Positions 7,538 through 15,649 of a stretch of 47,925 nucleotides of DNA are shown piece after piece. Each line of letters opens with the position of its first letter. Position 1 is the first letter of the stretch. The position numbers and the translations under genes were made by a program. Location of the stretch: contig JAFVAM010000048.1 of the NCBI GenBank assembly GCA_017480525.1, positions 1 through 47,925 of the forward strand, given 5' to 3'. A model generated the notes under the pieces. The model did no database searches. It was not told the DNA's origin and worked only from the letters and a program-made list of their open reading frames with translations. Origin of the DNA: Bacteroidales bacterium. Its GTDB lineage: Bacteria > Bacteroidota > Bacteroidia > Bacteroidales > P3.

Positions 7538-9646
7538 CTATTTCCGGCGGTAGGTGAAGGGAATGTCGATGAGGTCCTTGTCGGCGCTGGAGAGGCCGAT
7601 GCGGAGGGTGAGGGGTGTGCCGTCGGCGGGTTCTTCCATTCGGGCGGTCTTGGGGTTGTACTGGCGGAGCCAGAAGGGGTCGAGGTGGATGGTGGCGGTG
7701 GCGGTCTGTCCCGCGTTTACCCAGCAGTGGCCGATGCCGACGAGCTGCTTGTGCGGCGCGGCGGGGTCGGTGGGGGACACGAGGTAGACCTGCACGACGG
7801 CGCGGGTGGCGCTCTGGCCGCCGAGGCAGTAGTCGCCACGCAGGGTGGCGGTGACGGTGAGACTGTCGGCGTCGAAGTGGACGGTCTCGATGTGGTGGCC
7901 TACGTAGGTGAGGCCGTAGCCGAAGGGGTAGAGGGGGGTGGCGTCCATGTAGCGGTAGGTGCGGCCCTGCATGTCGTAGTCCTCGAAATCGGGCAGCTGC
8001 TGCGTGTTGCGGTAGAAGGTGACGGGCAGACGGCCGAAGATGTGTGGCCCCTGGCAGAGCATCTGCAGGGCCACGGCGCCGCCCATGTCCTCGCCGCCGT
8101 ACCAGGCCACGAGGATGGCATCCACGTCGTCCACCACGTTTTCCAGGGCGATGGCGCTGCCGGTGCAGAGGACGAACACGACGGGTGTCTGCGGGTGAGA
8201 CGTCTGCGTACCCAGGGCGTGGAGGTCGGCGACCTGTCCCGCAGGCAGTTCGATGAGGGTGCGGTCGCCACGGTAGAAGCCGGGGGTGTCGATGGGCAGC
8301 TCCTCACCCTCGAGTTGGGGGCTGAGGCCGCCGGCATAGACGATGAGGTCGGCGCTGTCGGGGGTGGAGACGAGGTCGTAGAAGAGTTCCAGCCCTCGGC
8401 GGATGCTGTAGGTGTGGCGCGGTGTGCCGTTGTAGTTCCCCAGGGGCATGATGGTGTCCTCGGCGTTGGGACCGCAGAGGTATATGCGTGTGTGGCGCTC
8501 GATGGGCAGCACATGGTCGTTCTTGAGGAGGACGATGGTGTGTGTGGCGGGGGCGAAGAGTGAGGGGTCGCGGACCACCTCTTCGCCGGCGGGTACGGGC
8601 TCGTCGGTGACGCGCAGGCGGGTGCGGAGGATACGGCGCACGTGCTCGTCGATTTTCTCTTCCGGCAGGATACCGGCGCTCCATGCTTCGCGCAGCGCGG
8701 GCAGCCCGCTGCCGCACTCTAGGTCCACCTCGCGCCCGAAAGCATCGCCGTAGGCTGCGGTGGCGGTGGCGTGGGTGCGGTGGCGCGGGATGACGGTGTC
8801 CGGCTCGTAGGTATCGTTCAGCGCCCAGCAGTCGGTGACCAGCAGCCCGTCGTAGTGCCACTCATTGCGCAGTATGTCAAACAGCTCCCTGTTCGTACAG
8901 CATGGGATTCCGTTGATGCGGTTGTAGCCGCACATCACCTGCTGCACGTCGCTGTTCTTTATTATATATTCGAAGGCGGGCAGATAGGTCGTGCGCAGGT
9001 CGCGGTGGCTGACCACGCTGTTGAACTCGTGCCTCACGCCTTCTGGGCCGCTGTGTACGGCCATGTGCTTGAGGCAGGCGGCGGTGAGCAAGGGTGTGCC
9101 TTGCCAGTCCTCGGCGTGGCCGTGCTGCAGGCCGTTGACGCAGGCCAGACCCATCATGGCGGTGAGGTAGGGGTCTTCGCCGTAGGTCTCCATGCCGCGA
9201 CCCCAACGCGGGTCGCGGAAGATGTTGATGTTAGGTGTGAAGAACGTCAGCCCCGTGTAGTCGCCGGTGCCGCCGGTGTCCTGCGCGGCGTGGTATTTGC
9301 GGCGCGCCTCGGCGGCCACATCGCTGAACATTGCCTGTACCAGCTGTGGGTCGAAGGTGGCCGCCAGGGCAATGGGCATGGGGTACACTGTGGCCTTGCC
9401 GGCCCGCGCCACGCCGTGCAGCGCCTCGTTCCACCAGCTGTAGGCCGGCAGTCCCACGCGTTCGATGGCGGGGTTCCGGTGCACCATCAGACTCAGCTTC
9501 TCGTCGGGCGTCAGGTGGTTGACGAGCCACTCCACCCGCCCGCCGATGCCCAGCGTGGTGTCCTGCCACGGGTAGCGTTGTGCATAAACGTTTGTGCTGC
9601 AAATCCATGCAAACATTATCAGGGGGAAAAAAAGTCTCGTTTTCAT
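7538..9646 (-). CDS. GH3 beta-xylosidase/beta-glucosidase, exported
   Basis: A 702-residue glycoside hydrolase family 3 protein with a signal peptide (residues 1-22, ending VYAQ). Domain order: GH3 N-terminal barrel (about 40-330), GH3 C-terminal alpha/beta domain (about 370-570), and a fibronectin-III-like domain (about 590-700). The nucleophile Asp sits in LLVTDCW (about 272). WWNEALHGVARAG, KHMAVHSGPEGVRH and CGYNRINGIPCC are the pattern seen in GH3 xylan beta-xylosidase-like members rather than in classic beta-glucosidases; the substrate is therefore inferred. The frame is open upstream to 10660, but that part is antisense to the regulator gene. The start at 9646 is backed by a -7 box at 9651-9658. 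Confidence 0.9.
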   Translation of the reverse strand: MKTRLFFPLIMFAWICSTNVYAQRYPWQDTTLGIGGRVEWLVNHLTPDEKLSLMVHRNPAIERVGLPAYSWWNEALHGVARAGKATVYPMPIALAATFDPQLVQAMFSDVAAEARRKYHAAQDTGGTGDYTGLTFFTPNINIFRDPRWGRGMETYGEDPYLTAMMGLACVNGLQHGHAEDWQGTPLLTAACLKHMAVHSGPEGVRHEFNSVVSHRDLRTTYLPAFEYIIKNSDVQQVMCGYNRINGIPCCTNRELFDILRNEWHYDGLLVTDCWALNDTYEPDTVIPRHRTHATATAAYGDAFGREVDLECGSGLPALREAWSAGILPEEKIDEHVRRILRTRLRVTDEPVPAGEEVVRDPSLFAPATHTIVLLKNDHVLPIERHTRIYLCGPNAEDTIMPLGNYNGTPRHTYSIRRGLELFYDLVSTPDSADLIVYAGGLSPQLEGEELPIDTPGFYRGDRTLIELPAGQVADLHALGTQTSHPQTPVVFVLCTGSAIALENVVDDVDAILVAWYGGEDMGGAVALQMLCQGPHIFGRLPVTFYRNTQQLPDFEDYDMQGRTYRYMDATPLYPFGYGLTYVGHHIETVHFDADSLTVTATLRGDYCLGGQSATRAVVQVYLVSPTDPAAPHKQLVGIGHCWVNAGQTATATIHLDPFWLRQYNPKTARMEEPADGTPLTLRIGLSSADKDLIDIPFTYRRK

Positions 9647-9650
9647 AGTG

Positions 9651-9658
9651 CAAAAATA
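9651..9658 (-). promoter_or_regulatory. -7 box TATTTTTG for the GH3 gene
   Basis: TATTTTTG on the minus strand ends only four bases before the ATG at 9646. Transcription would start at or next to the start codon, so the GH3 mRNA may be nearly leaderless. Confidence 0.65.
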
Positions 9659-9720
9659 CAAAAAATAAACTTTGGTTGAAAAATATTTCATATTCTCGGC
9701 GAGGTTACACTTTTTTTTTG

Positions 9721-9728
9721 TACCTTTG
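9721..9728 (+). promoter_or_regulatory. -7 box TACCTTTG for the regulator/Tat operon
   Basis: TACCTTTG preceded by a T tract, divergent from the GH3 promoter. It lies 44 bases before the GTG start at 9773. It is the only recognisable TAnnTTTG promoter upstream of the plus-strand redox/Tat gene run. Confidence 0.75.
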
Positions 9729-9772
9729 CAACTCAAAATTATTGTATATAATATATATAAAGTATTGTACAC

Positions 9773-10633
9773 GTGGGAAAAAGAACGATATTCACCAGCC
9801 GCATGAAGATGTCGGACATGATAGCGTCCAACTACGACCTCATCCTGATGCTGCCGCGTTTCGGCATCCATCTGGGCTTTGGCGAGAAGACTGTCCGCGA
9901 TGTTTGTCGCGACTATGGTGTCGACGAGTTTTTCTTCCTCACGGTGTGCAACATATACACTTTCGACGACTTCCGTCCCGACGACGAGGAACTGCAGCGC
10001 ATCGACCATCGCCTCGTGGTGGAGCACCTCCGTGCCAGCCACCGCTACTATATCGAGGAGCGTCTGCCCCACATGCAGCGCCACCTCGACCATGTGGCCG
10101 ACAGCGCCGGCGAGCAGTCGGCGGAGGTGCTGAAGAAGTACTTCTCCGACTACTGCCGCGAGGTCCGCGAGCATGTGCGCCGCGAGGAGCGCAACCTCTC
10201 CCTCATGCTCACCACCATCAACGAAGGTGAACCCCTCAGCAAAGGCCTCAGCGACACCTATATAAAAGGCCACGACAACATCAAGGACCGCCTCTCCGAC
10301 CTCACTCAGATCATCTACAAGTACATCCCCGGCGAGCGCCTCAACGAGGAGATGATGGAGCTTGTCTTCGACATCATGCAGCTCAGCCGCGATCTTGAAA
10401 AGCATGCCATGATTGAAGAGATGCTCCTGCTGCCGCCGGAGGACTACGACCTCAGCGACCGCGAACAGGAGGTTCTCGAACTTGTGGCCCAAGGGCTGAG
10501 CAGCAAGGAGATTGCTGCACGGCTCAATATCGCCGTCAACACCGTCAACACCCACCGCAAGTCCATCACCCGCAAGACCGGCATCAAGTCCGTCGCCGGC
10601 CTCGCGGTCTACGTCATGCTGAAAAAGAATTGA
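9773..10633 (+). CDS. Hemerythrin/RIC-type diiron sensor fused to LuxR HTH
   Basis: A 286-residue predicted transcription regulator. The middle (about 75-220) is a four-helix hemerythrin/RIC-like domain with His/Glu ligands in the expected rhythm: HRLVVEHLRASH, LPHMQRHLDHV, REHVRREERN, KGHDNIKDR and DLEKHAMIEEMLLLP. The last block resembles the D-L-x-x-H-x-x-x-E-x-x-x-L-x-P motif of RIC/YtfE proteins. The C-terminus (about 226-286) is a LuxR/GerE helix-turn-helix (LSDREQEVLELVAQGLSSKEIA...VNTHRKSI). A diiron centre of this type commonly binds O2 or NO, so a redox or nitrosative sensor is inferred. The start is GTG 9773; ATG 9803 is an alternative. It is the first gene of the run ending at 16209, 32 bases before the Fe-S fusion gene. 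Confidence 0.85.
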   Translation: MGKRTIFTSRMKMSDMIASNYDLILMLPRFGIHLGFGEKTVRDVCRDYGVDEFFFLTVCNIYTFDDFRPDDEELQRIDHRLVVEHLRASHRYYIEERLPHMQRHLDHVADSAGEQSAEVLKKYFSDYCREVREHVRREERNLSLMLTTINEGEPLSKGLSDTYIKGHDNIKDRLSDLTQIIYKYIPGERLNEEMMELVFDIMQLSRDLEKHAMIEEMLLLPPEDYDLSDREQEVLELVAQGLSSKEIAARLNIAVNTVNTHRKSITRKTGIKSVAGLAVYVMLKKN

Positions 10634-10665
10634 GCGAAAAACGCTATAAATCCAACACATTGAGT

Positions 10666-12060
10666 ATGAGGTATTTCAAATATTTCCGTATCGTCCTTGC
10701 CGCGCTGATGCTCTTCGGTATCACGGCCTTGCTGCTCGACACCACTGACGGAGCCCTTCTGCGCCACTGGCTGGGCTGGATGCCCAAGGTGCAGCTCCTG
10801 CCCGCTATCTTGGCATTCAACGTCGTCGTTGTCGTGGCCATCCTGCTGGTCACCTTCCTTGTCGGACGGCTCTATTGTTCCATTGTCTGCCCGATGGGTA
10901 TCTTCCAGGACCTCTTCACCTGGTGCCATAAACTCATCTTCGGCAAGAAGCGTCCCTTCCGCTACCGCAAGCCCGCCAACTGGCTGCGCTACACGGTGCT
11001 GGCACTCTTTGTCGTCCTCATGGTGCTGGGCTTCAACGCTGTCGCCGCCCTCATCGCTCCCTATAGCGCCTATGGCCGCATGGTGACCAACCTCCATGCC
11101 ACAGGACTTCCGCTGGCCATTGCCATCATCACGCTGGCAGTCATCGGCCTATGCAGTTTCCTCTACGGACGTCTTTGGTGCAACACCATCTGCCCTGTGG
11201 GTTCGCTGCTGAGCCTCGTAGGCAAATACCGCCTCTTCGGCATCAACATCGATGCCGACAAGTGTGTCGGCTGCCGCAAGTGTGAGCGTGGCTGCAAGGC
11301 CATGTGTATCAATATCGACAACCATTCTGTCGACCATTCGCGCTGTGTCGACTGCTGGGCTTGCCTGGCCAACTGCAAGTTTGGGGCTGCAACCCTCGGC
11401 CGTCGCACTTCTCCGGCAAGCCGGCCCGCACAGGATTCTGTCGATTCCTCGCGCCGCAAGTTCCTGGCCGCCACGGCTGCCGTCGGGGCCGCCACGGCTC
11501 TCCATGCACAGGAACAGAAGCTCGACGGTGGCCTCGCTGCCGTCGAAGGCAAGCAGGTCCCCAAGCGCAACGTGCCGCTGAAGCCCGCCGGTGCCGTCAG
11601 CCTCAAGAACTTCGAGAGCCGCTGCACCGCCTGCCAGCTCTGCGTCAGCAAGTGCCCGGAGCATGTCCTCCGCCCCTCCACCGGTTTGTCCACCCTTATG
11701 CAGCCCTATATGGCCTTCGACCGGGGCTATTGCCGCACGGCCTGCACACGCTGTAGCGAGGTGTGCCCCACCGGTGCCATCCAGCCCATCGCCCACGAGC
11801 AAAAGACAGCCATCTCCGTCGGACATGCTGTGACGCTCCACGAGAACTGCCTCTCGGCCCAGGGCGTCGGCTGCGGCGCCTGTGCGCGCCACTGCCCGGC
11901 GGCGGCCATCAGTATGGTCACCGACCCTGCCACAGGCCACATCGTCCCCACCGTCAACGAGGCCAGGTGCATCGGCTGCGGTGCTTGCGAGTACTACTGT
12001 CCCGCCCGCCCCATGACGGCCATCTATGTTGAAGGCCGCGAGCGTCACATCGAGATTTAG
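10666..12060 (+). CDS. NapH-NapG-like polyferredoxin fusion with internal Tat signal
   Basis: A 464-residue membrane Fe-S protein. Residues 1-185 hold four membrane helices with two CxxxCP signatures (CSIVCPMG at 71, CNTICPVG at 172) as in NapH-type quinol-oxidising subunits. Two [4Fe-4S] motifs follow (C200/203/206/210 and C227/230/233/237). A twin-arginine motif SRRKFLAAT plus a hydrophobic stretch sits internally at 262-280. Beyond it come at least four more cluster motifs (C320-330, C356-367, C403-410, C435-445) like NapG. Topologically the first half would face the cytoplasm and the second the periplasm, giving one polypeptide able to move electrons from quinol outward. The frame opens at a TTG (10630), but ATG 10666 fits better. 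The partner is inferred to be the exported Fe-S aldo/keto reductase encoded downstream. Confidence 0.85.
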   Translation: MRYFKYFRIVLAALMLFGITALLLDTTDGALLRHWLGWMPKVQLLPAILAFNVVVVVAILLVTFLVGRLYCSIVCPMGIFQDLFTWCHKLIFGKKRPFRYRKPANWLRYTVLALFVVLMVLGFNAVAALIAPYSAYGRMVTNLHATGLPLAIAIITLAVIGLCSFLYGRLWCNTICPVGSLLSLVGKYRLFGINIDADKCVGCRKCERGCKAMCINIDNHSVDHSRCVDCWACLANCKFGAATLGRRTSPASRPAQDSVDSSRRKFLAATAAVGAATALHAQEQKLDGGLAAVEGKQVPKRNVPLKPAGAVSLKNFESRCTACQLCVSKCPEHVLRPSTGLSTLMQPYMAFDRGYCRTACTRCSEVCPTGAIQPIAHEQKTAISVGHAVTLHENCLSAQGVGCGACARHCPAAAISMVTDPATGHIVPTVNEARCIGCGACEYYCPARPMTAIYVEGRERHIEI

Positions 12061-12278
12061 TTTTGGCAGACAGACAGATGGTTAAGCAGACCGGGAAGTA
12101 AAGGCAAAAATAATGGAATAGGAACAGCGCTGTCCCAACATCGAAGCGGAAAATCCACAAGATTCTCAAAACCTCGTGAAGTGCTGCGGGCAGGATGTTA
12201 TGGACAGCCAGAAACAAGAGAAATAGAAACAATACAAATAAACAAAAAAATACATCATATCAAAACACCCAACGACCT

Positions 12279-13241
12279 ATGAGCATCAACGTCTCTGAAA
12301 AATTAAGCGAAGCCGTCAAATATGTCGGCACCTTCAAGTTCTGGAAAGAACTGGTCATCATGACTCTCGGCATGGCTGTCACCGCCGCCGCCGTCTACTA
12401 CTTCCTCGTGCCCTCCAAACTCATCATCGGCACCATCAGCGGTCTCTCCATTGTCCTTTCCAACATCTTCGGTGGCAACCTCGGCACCTGGATCACCTGC
12501 ATCAACATCGTGCTCCTCATCATGGCCTTCCTGCTCATCGACAGCGAGTTCGGCTTCAAGACCGTCTACACGGCCCTCATCCTCGGCCCCCTCACCCAGT
12601 TCTGGGATGCCGTCTATCCCTGGCAGAACATCGCCAACGACAACCTCGTCACCGGCACTCCCTCCGTCATGGGCGACCCCTGGCTCGACCTCTGCTGCTT
12701 CGTGCTCCTCCTCTCGGCCTCCCAGGCCCTGATGTTCAGCATCAACGCATCCACCGGCGGCCTCGACATCCTGGCCAAGATTGTCAACAAATTCCTCCAC
12801 TTCGACATCGGAGCCTCCGTCTCCATCGCCGGCGCCGTCATCTGCTGCACCGCCTTCTTCATCAACGACTTCCGCATGGTGGTCATCGGCCTTATCGGCA
12901 CCTGGATCAACGGCCTCGTGGTCGACTACTTCACCGCCACCCTCAACAACCACAAGCGCCTCTGCATCGTCAGCAAGGACCACGAGCGCATCCGCCAGTA
13001 TATCATCAATGAACTGCACCGCGGCTGCACCCTCTACGAGGTCACCGGCGGCTACAGCGGCGAGAAGAGCATCGAACTCGAGGTGCTACTCTCCAAGGAC
13101 GAATTCAGCAAGATTCTCGGCTGGATGAAGGACAACAAAATCGAGGCCTTCTCCACCGCTGGCAACGTCAGCGAGGTATACGGCTACTGGTCCAGCAGCA
13201 AGAAGCGCAAAGCCCGCAAAGAAATCATCGACAAGCGATAA
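12279..13241 (+). CDS. YitT-family membrane protein (DUF161 + DUF2179)
   Basis: A 320-residue inner-membrane protein. It has a short soluble N-terminus (MSINVSEKLSEAVKYV), five to six hydrophobic helices (about 25-215) and a C-terminal cytoplasmic DUF2179 domain. That domain is recognisable from RGCTLYEVTGGYSGE, the ELEVLLSKDEFSKIL segment and the AFSTAGNVSEVYG motif. The transported or sensed molecule of YitT proteins is not known. The frame extends to 12195 but the family start is ATG 12279. The 218 bases before it (12061-12278) show no -7 box or terminator, so it is probably expressed with the upstream genes. Twelve bases separate it from the next gene, so it clearly shares a transcript with the Tat-exported reductase. 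Confidence 0.88.
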   Translation: MSINVSEKLSEAVKYVGTFKFWKELVIMTLGMAVTAAAVYYFLVPSKLIIGTISGLSIVLSNIFGGNLGTWITCINIVLLIMAFLLIDSEFGFKTVYTALILGPLTQFWDAVYPWQNIANDNLVTGTPSVMGDPWLDLCCFVLLLSASQALMFSINASTGGLDILAKIVNKFLHFDIGASVSIAGAVICCTAFFINDFRMVVIGLIGTWINGLVVDYFTATLNNHKRLCIVSKDHERIRQYIINELHRGCTLYEVTGGYSGEKSIELEVLLSKDEFSKILGWMKDNKIEAFSTAGNVSEVYGYWSSSKKRKARKEIIDKR

Positions 13242-13253
13242 TTCCCCCTTTTT

Positions 13254-14693
13254 ATGGACAGACGACAGTTCCTCAAAGGCATGTCCGGGGCCGTGGTGGC
13301 GGGAGCCGCCATGGCCGCCGGTTGCGACCATCCCAACAGTGTCTCCTCCGAAGGCTACACCCCCGGCGAGGTACCCACCGACAAGATGACCTACCGCCCC
13401 GACACCCACGGTCAGATGGTCTCCCTCCTGGGTTTCGGCATGATGCGCCTGCCCATCGAAGGGGGTGGGTCGGCTCGCGAAAATCCCCAGGCACCGATAG
13501 ACCAGCAGGAGGTGAACCGTTTGGTGGATTATGCTATCGAGCACGGCGTGAATTATTTCGATACGGCTACTGTTTATTGCCAGGGGCGTTCCGAAACTTG
13601 CACCGGCATCGCGTTGCATAGGCATCCACGCGACAAGTATTTGATCGCCACCAAAATGTCAAACCACAATATGGTGGGGCAAGGGCTGTCGCACGATGAG
13701 TTCTACCGGCGGTCGGTCGAAATGTATCGCAATTCCATGAAGGAACTGCAAGTGGATTACATCGACTACTACCTGCTACACTCCATCGGTGGCGGAGTAG
13801 CCTACGGCTCTAATATCGACGACGGAATGCCCGTACTGCGTGAGCGATTCCTTGACAGCGGTGTGCTCGATTTTCTTATGGCCGAGCGTCGCGCAGGACG
13901 CATACGCAACCTCGGCTTTTCGTTCCACGGCGATGTGAAGGTGTTTGACTATATGTTGCGTCAGCACGACGAGGGTCGCTACCACTGGGACTTCGTACAA
14001 ATACAGATGAACTACGTGGACTGTCACTATGCCAACGAGATCAACCCACGCAACGTCAATGCCGAACACCTCTACACCGAGCTCGATCGCAGAGAGATTC
14101 CCGCCGTCATCATGGAACCCCTCCTCGGCGGTCGCCTGGGCACCCTCAACGACCACATGGCCGCCATGCTCAAGGAGCGCGAACCCAACCGCTCGCTGGC
14201 CTCCTGGGCCTTCCGCCACCTCGGCATGTACCCCCGCATCATGACGGCGCTCAGCGGCATGAACCTCATGGAACATTTGCAGGACAACATCCGTTCCTGC
14301 TCCCCCGCCGAGCCTCTCACCGACGACGAACTGGCCCTCCTCGACCGCGTGGCCGACGAGTTCGCCCACTTCCCCGCCATTCCCTGCACCACCTGCCAGT
14401 ACTGCATGCCCTGCCCCTACGGCCTCGACATCCCCGGCATCTTCGCCCACTACAACAAGTGCCTCGCCGAGGGCAACATCGCCTCCGAGGGCACCGTCGA
14501 GCAGCGCGAGTTCCGCCGCGCCCGCCGCGCTTTCCTCACCTCCTACGACCAGAGCATCGACCGTCTCCGCCAGGCCGACCACTGCATCGAGTGTGGCGAG
14601 TGCCTCAAGCACTGCCCGCAGCACATCCAGATCCCCGCCAAGATGCACATGATTGAGGACTACACCAACAAACTGAAGGACTCCCTCGTCTGA
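13254..14693 (+). CDS. Tat-exported aldo/keto reductase with C-terminal 4Fe-4S clusters
   Basis: A 479-residue predicted Tat lipoprotein. It starts MDRRQFLKGMSG (twin-arginine motif) and has a lipobox ending at Cys24 (MAAGC). The aldo/keto reductase barrel (about 55-350) keeps the catalytic tetrad: D103 and Y108 in FDTATVY, K134 in IATKM, H176 in YYLLHS. The C-terminal ferredoxin-like part carries CTTCQYCMPCP (about 379-389) and CIECGECLKHCP (about 442-453). Family members of this Fe-S type are usually of unknown substrate. It sits directly before tatA/tatC, 12 bases after YitT. Codons from about 13500 to 14100 are much less C-biased than the rest of the gene (see findings). An electron link to the NapHG-like fusion is inferred. 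Confidence 0.9.
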   Translation: MDRRQFLKGMSGAVVAGAAMAAGCDHPNSVSSEGYTPGEVPTDKMTYRPDTHGQMVSLLGFGMMRLPIEGGGSARENPQAPIDQQEVNRLVDYAIEHGVNYFDTATVYCQGRSETCTGIALHRHPRDKYLIATKMSNHNMVGQGLSHDEFYRRSVEMYRNSMKELQVDYIDYYLLHSIGGGVAYGSNIDDGMPVLRERFLDSGVLDFLMAERRAGRIRNLGFSFHGDVKVFDYMLRQHDEGRYHWDFVQIQMNYVDCHYANEINPRNVNAEHLYTELDRREIPAVIMEPLLGGRLGTLNDHMAAMLKEREPNRSLASWAFRHLGMYPRIMTALSGMNLMEHLQDNIRSCSPAEPLTDDELALLDRVADEFAHFPAIPCTTCQYCMPCPYGLDIPGIFAHYNKCLAEGNIASEGTVEQREFRRARRAFLTSYDQSIDRLRQADHCIECGECLKHCPQHIQIPAKMHMIEDYTNKLKDSLV

Positions 14694-14730
14694 CATGATG
14701 GTTTAACCAATAAATTGGAGTGTACAGAAT

Positions 14731-14922
14731 ATGAAGTTATTGTTATTTGGCAATTTCGGTCCCGGAGAAATTATTCTCATCGTTGTCGTCGTCCTGCTGC
14801 TCTTCGGCGGCAAGAAGATTCCCGAACTCATGCACGGCGTGGGCAAAGGCGTCAAGAGCTTCAAGGATGGCATGAACGGCATCGACGACCCTGCAAGCGA
14901 CGCGAAAAAGGAAGAGAAATAA
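14731..14922 (+). CDS. tatA: Sec-independent translocase TatA
   Basis: A 63-residue protein with a short polar N-terminus, a single membrane helix (about 11-25), the conserved FGGKKIPEL hinge and an amphipathic helix (VGKGVKSFKDGMNGI), then a charged tail. This is a complete TatA/TatE-type protein. It forms the protein-conducting oligomer of the Tat pathway, which exports folded cofactor-containing proteins. It is 37 bases after the reductase and 34 before tatC. There is no tatB, as is usual in Bacteroidota. Confidence 0.95.
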   Translation: MKLLLFGNFGPGEIILIVVVVLLLFGGKKIPELMHGVGKGVKSFKDGMNGIDDPASDAKKEEK

Positions 14923-14956
14923 ATCCCCGGTTTTCAACCCTCAATCCTCGAACCGC

Positions 14957-15649
14957 TTGACCTTCTGGGACCACCTCGACGCCCTCCGCGCCCACCTCTG
15001 GCGCATCCTCGCGGTGCTGCTCGTGGCGGCGGTGGTGTGCTTCTGTTTCAAGGAGACGCTCTTCGCCGTGGTGCTCCACCCCAAGCCTGCCGACCTGCGG
15101 CTCATCAATGTCGACATCGCCCAGCAGTTCCTCACCCACATGCGTGTGGCGTTCCTCGTGGCTCTGCTCCTCACGGCGCCCTACCTCGTCGCCGAACTTT
15201 TCGCCTTTGTCGCCCCGGGCCTCTACAAGGCCGAACGCCGCGTCACCCTCCGCGCCGTGGGTGGCGGTGTGCTGCTCTTCTATGCCGGCGTGGCACTCAA
15301 CTACTTCGCCATCTTCCCCTTCACGGTCCATTTCCTCGGCCACTACCAGGTGGCTTCCGAGGTGGAGAACCTCATCTCGCTGCAGTCCTACGTCGACCTC
15401 CTGTTGGTCATGAGCTTTGTGCTGGGCGTGGTCTTCGAACTGCCGGTCCTCTGCTGGCTGCTGGCCAAGGTGGGCCTCCTCAAGCCGCAGTTCATGACGC
15501 GCTACCGCCGCCACGCCATTGTCGTCATCCTCATCGTCGGCGCCGTCGTCACCCCTACCGGCGACCCCTTCACCCTCTCGATGGTCTCCGCGCCGATATA
15601 CTTGCTCTATGAGCTTAGCATATTGATAGTCAAAAAATCAGCCCGATGA
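14957..15649 (+). CDS. tatC: Sec-independent translocase TatC
   Basis: A 230-residue inner-membrane receptor of the Tat pathway with six predicted helices. Family signatures: TFWDHLDALRAHLWR at the N-terminus (signal-peptide binding site region), LFAFVAPGLYKAERR in the first periplasmic/cytosolic loops, and the VVTPTGDPFT segment before the last helix. The start is a TTG (14957): no in-frame ATG or GTG precedes the conserved N-terminus, although the frame stays open upstream. The gene overlaps the next one by four bases (ATGA), indicating translational coupling. Its substrates are probably the Tat-signal proteins encoded just upstream. Confidence 0.95.
   Translation: MTFWDHLDALRAHLWRILAVLLVAAVVCFCFKETLFAVVLHPKPADLRLINVDIAQQFLTHMRVAFLVALLLTAPYLVAELFAFVAPGLYKAERRVTLRAVGGGVLLFYAGVALNYFAIFPFTVHFLGHYQVASEVENLISLQSYVDLLLVMSFVLGVVFELPVLCWLLAKVGLLKPQFMTRYRRHAIVVILIVGAVVTPTGDPFTLSMVSAPIYLLYELSILIVKKSAR

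Noticed and set aside
9647-10660. N-terminal extension of the GH3 frame
   Set aside because: The open frame runs 338 codons upstream of the signal peptide but is antisense to the regulator, and the promoter at 9651 excludes it.
12061-12278. Separate promoter or terminator before yitT-type gene
   Set aside because: No TAnnTTTG box and no stem followed by T tract; the gap is only AT-rich.
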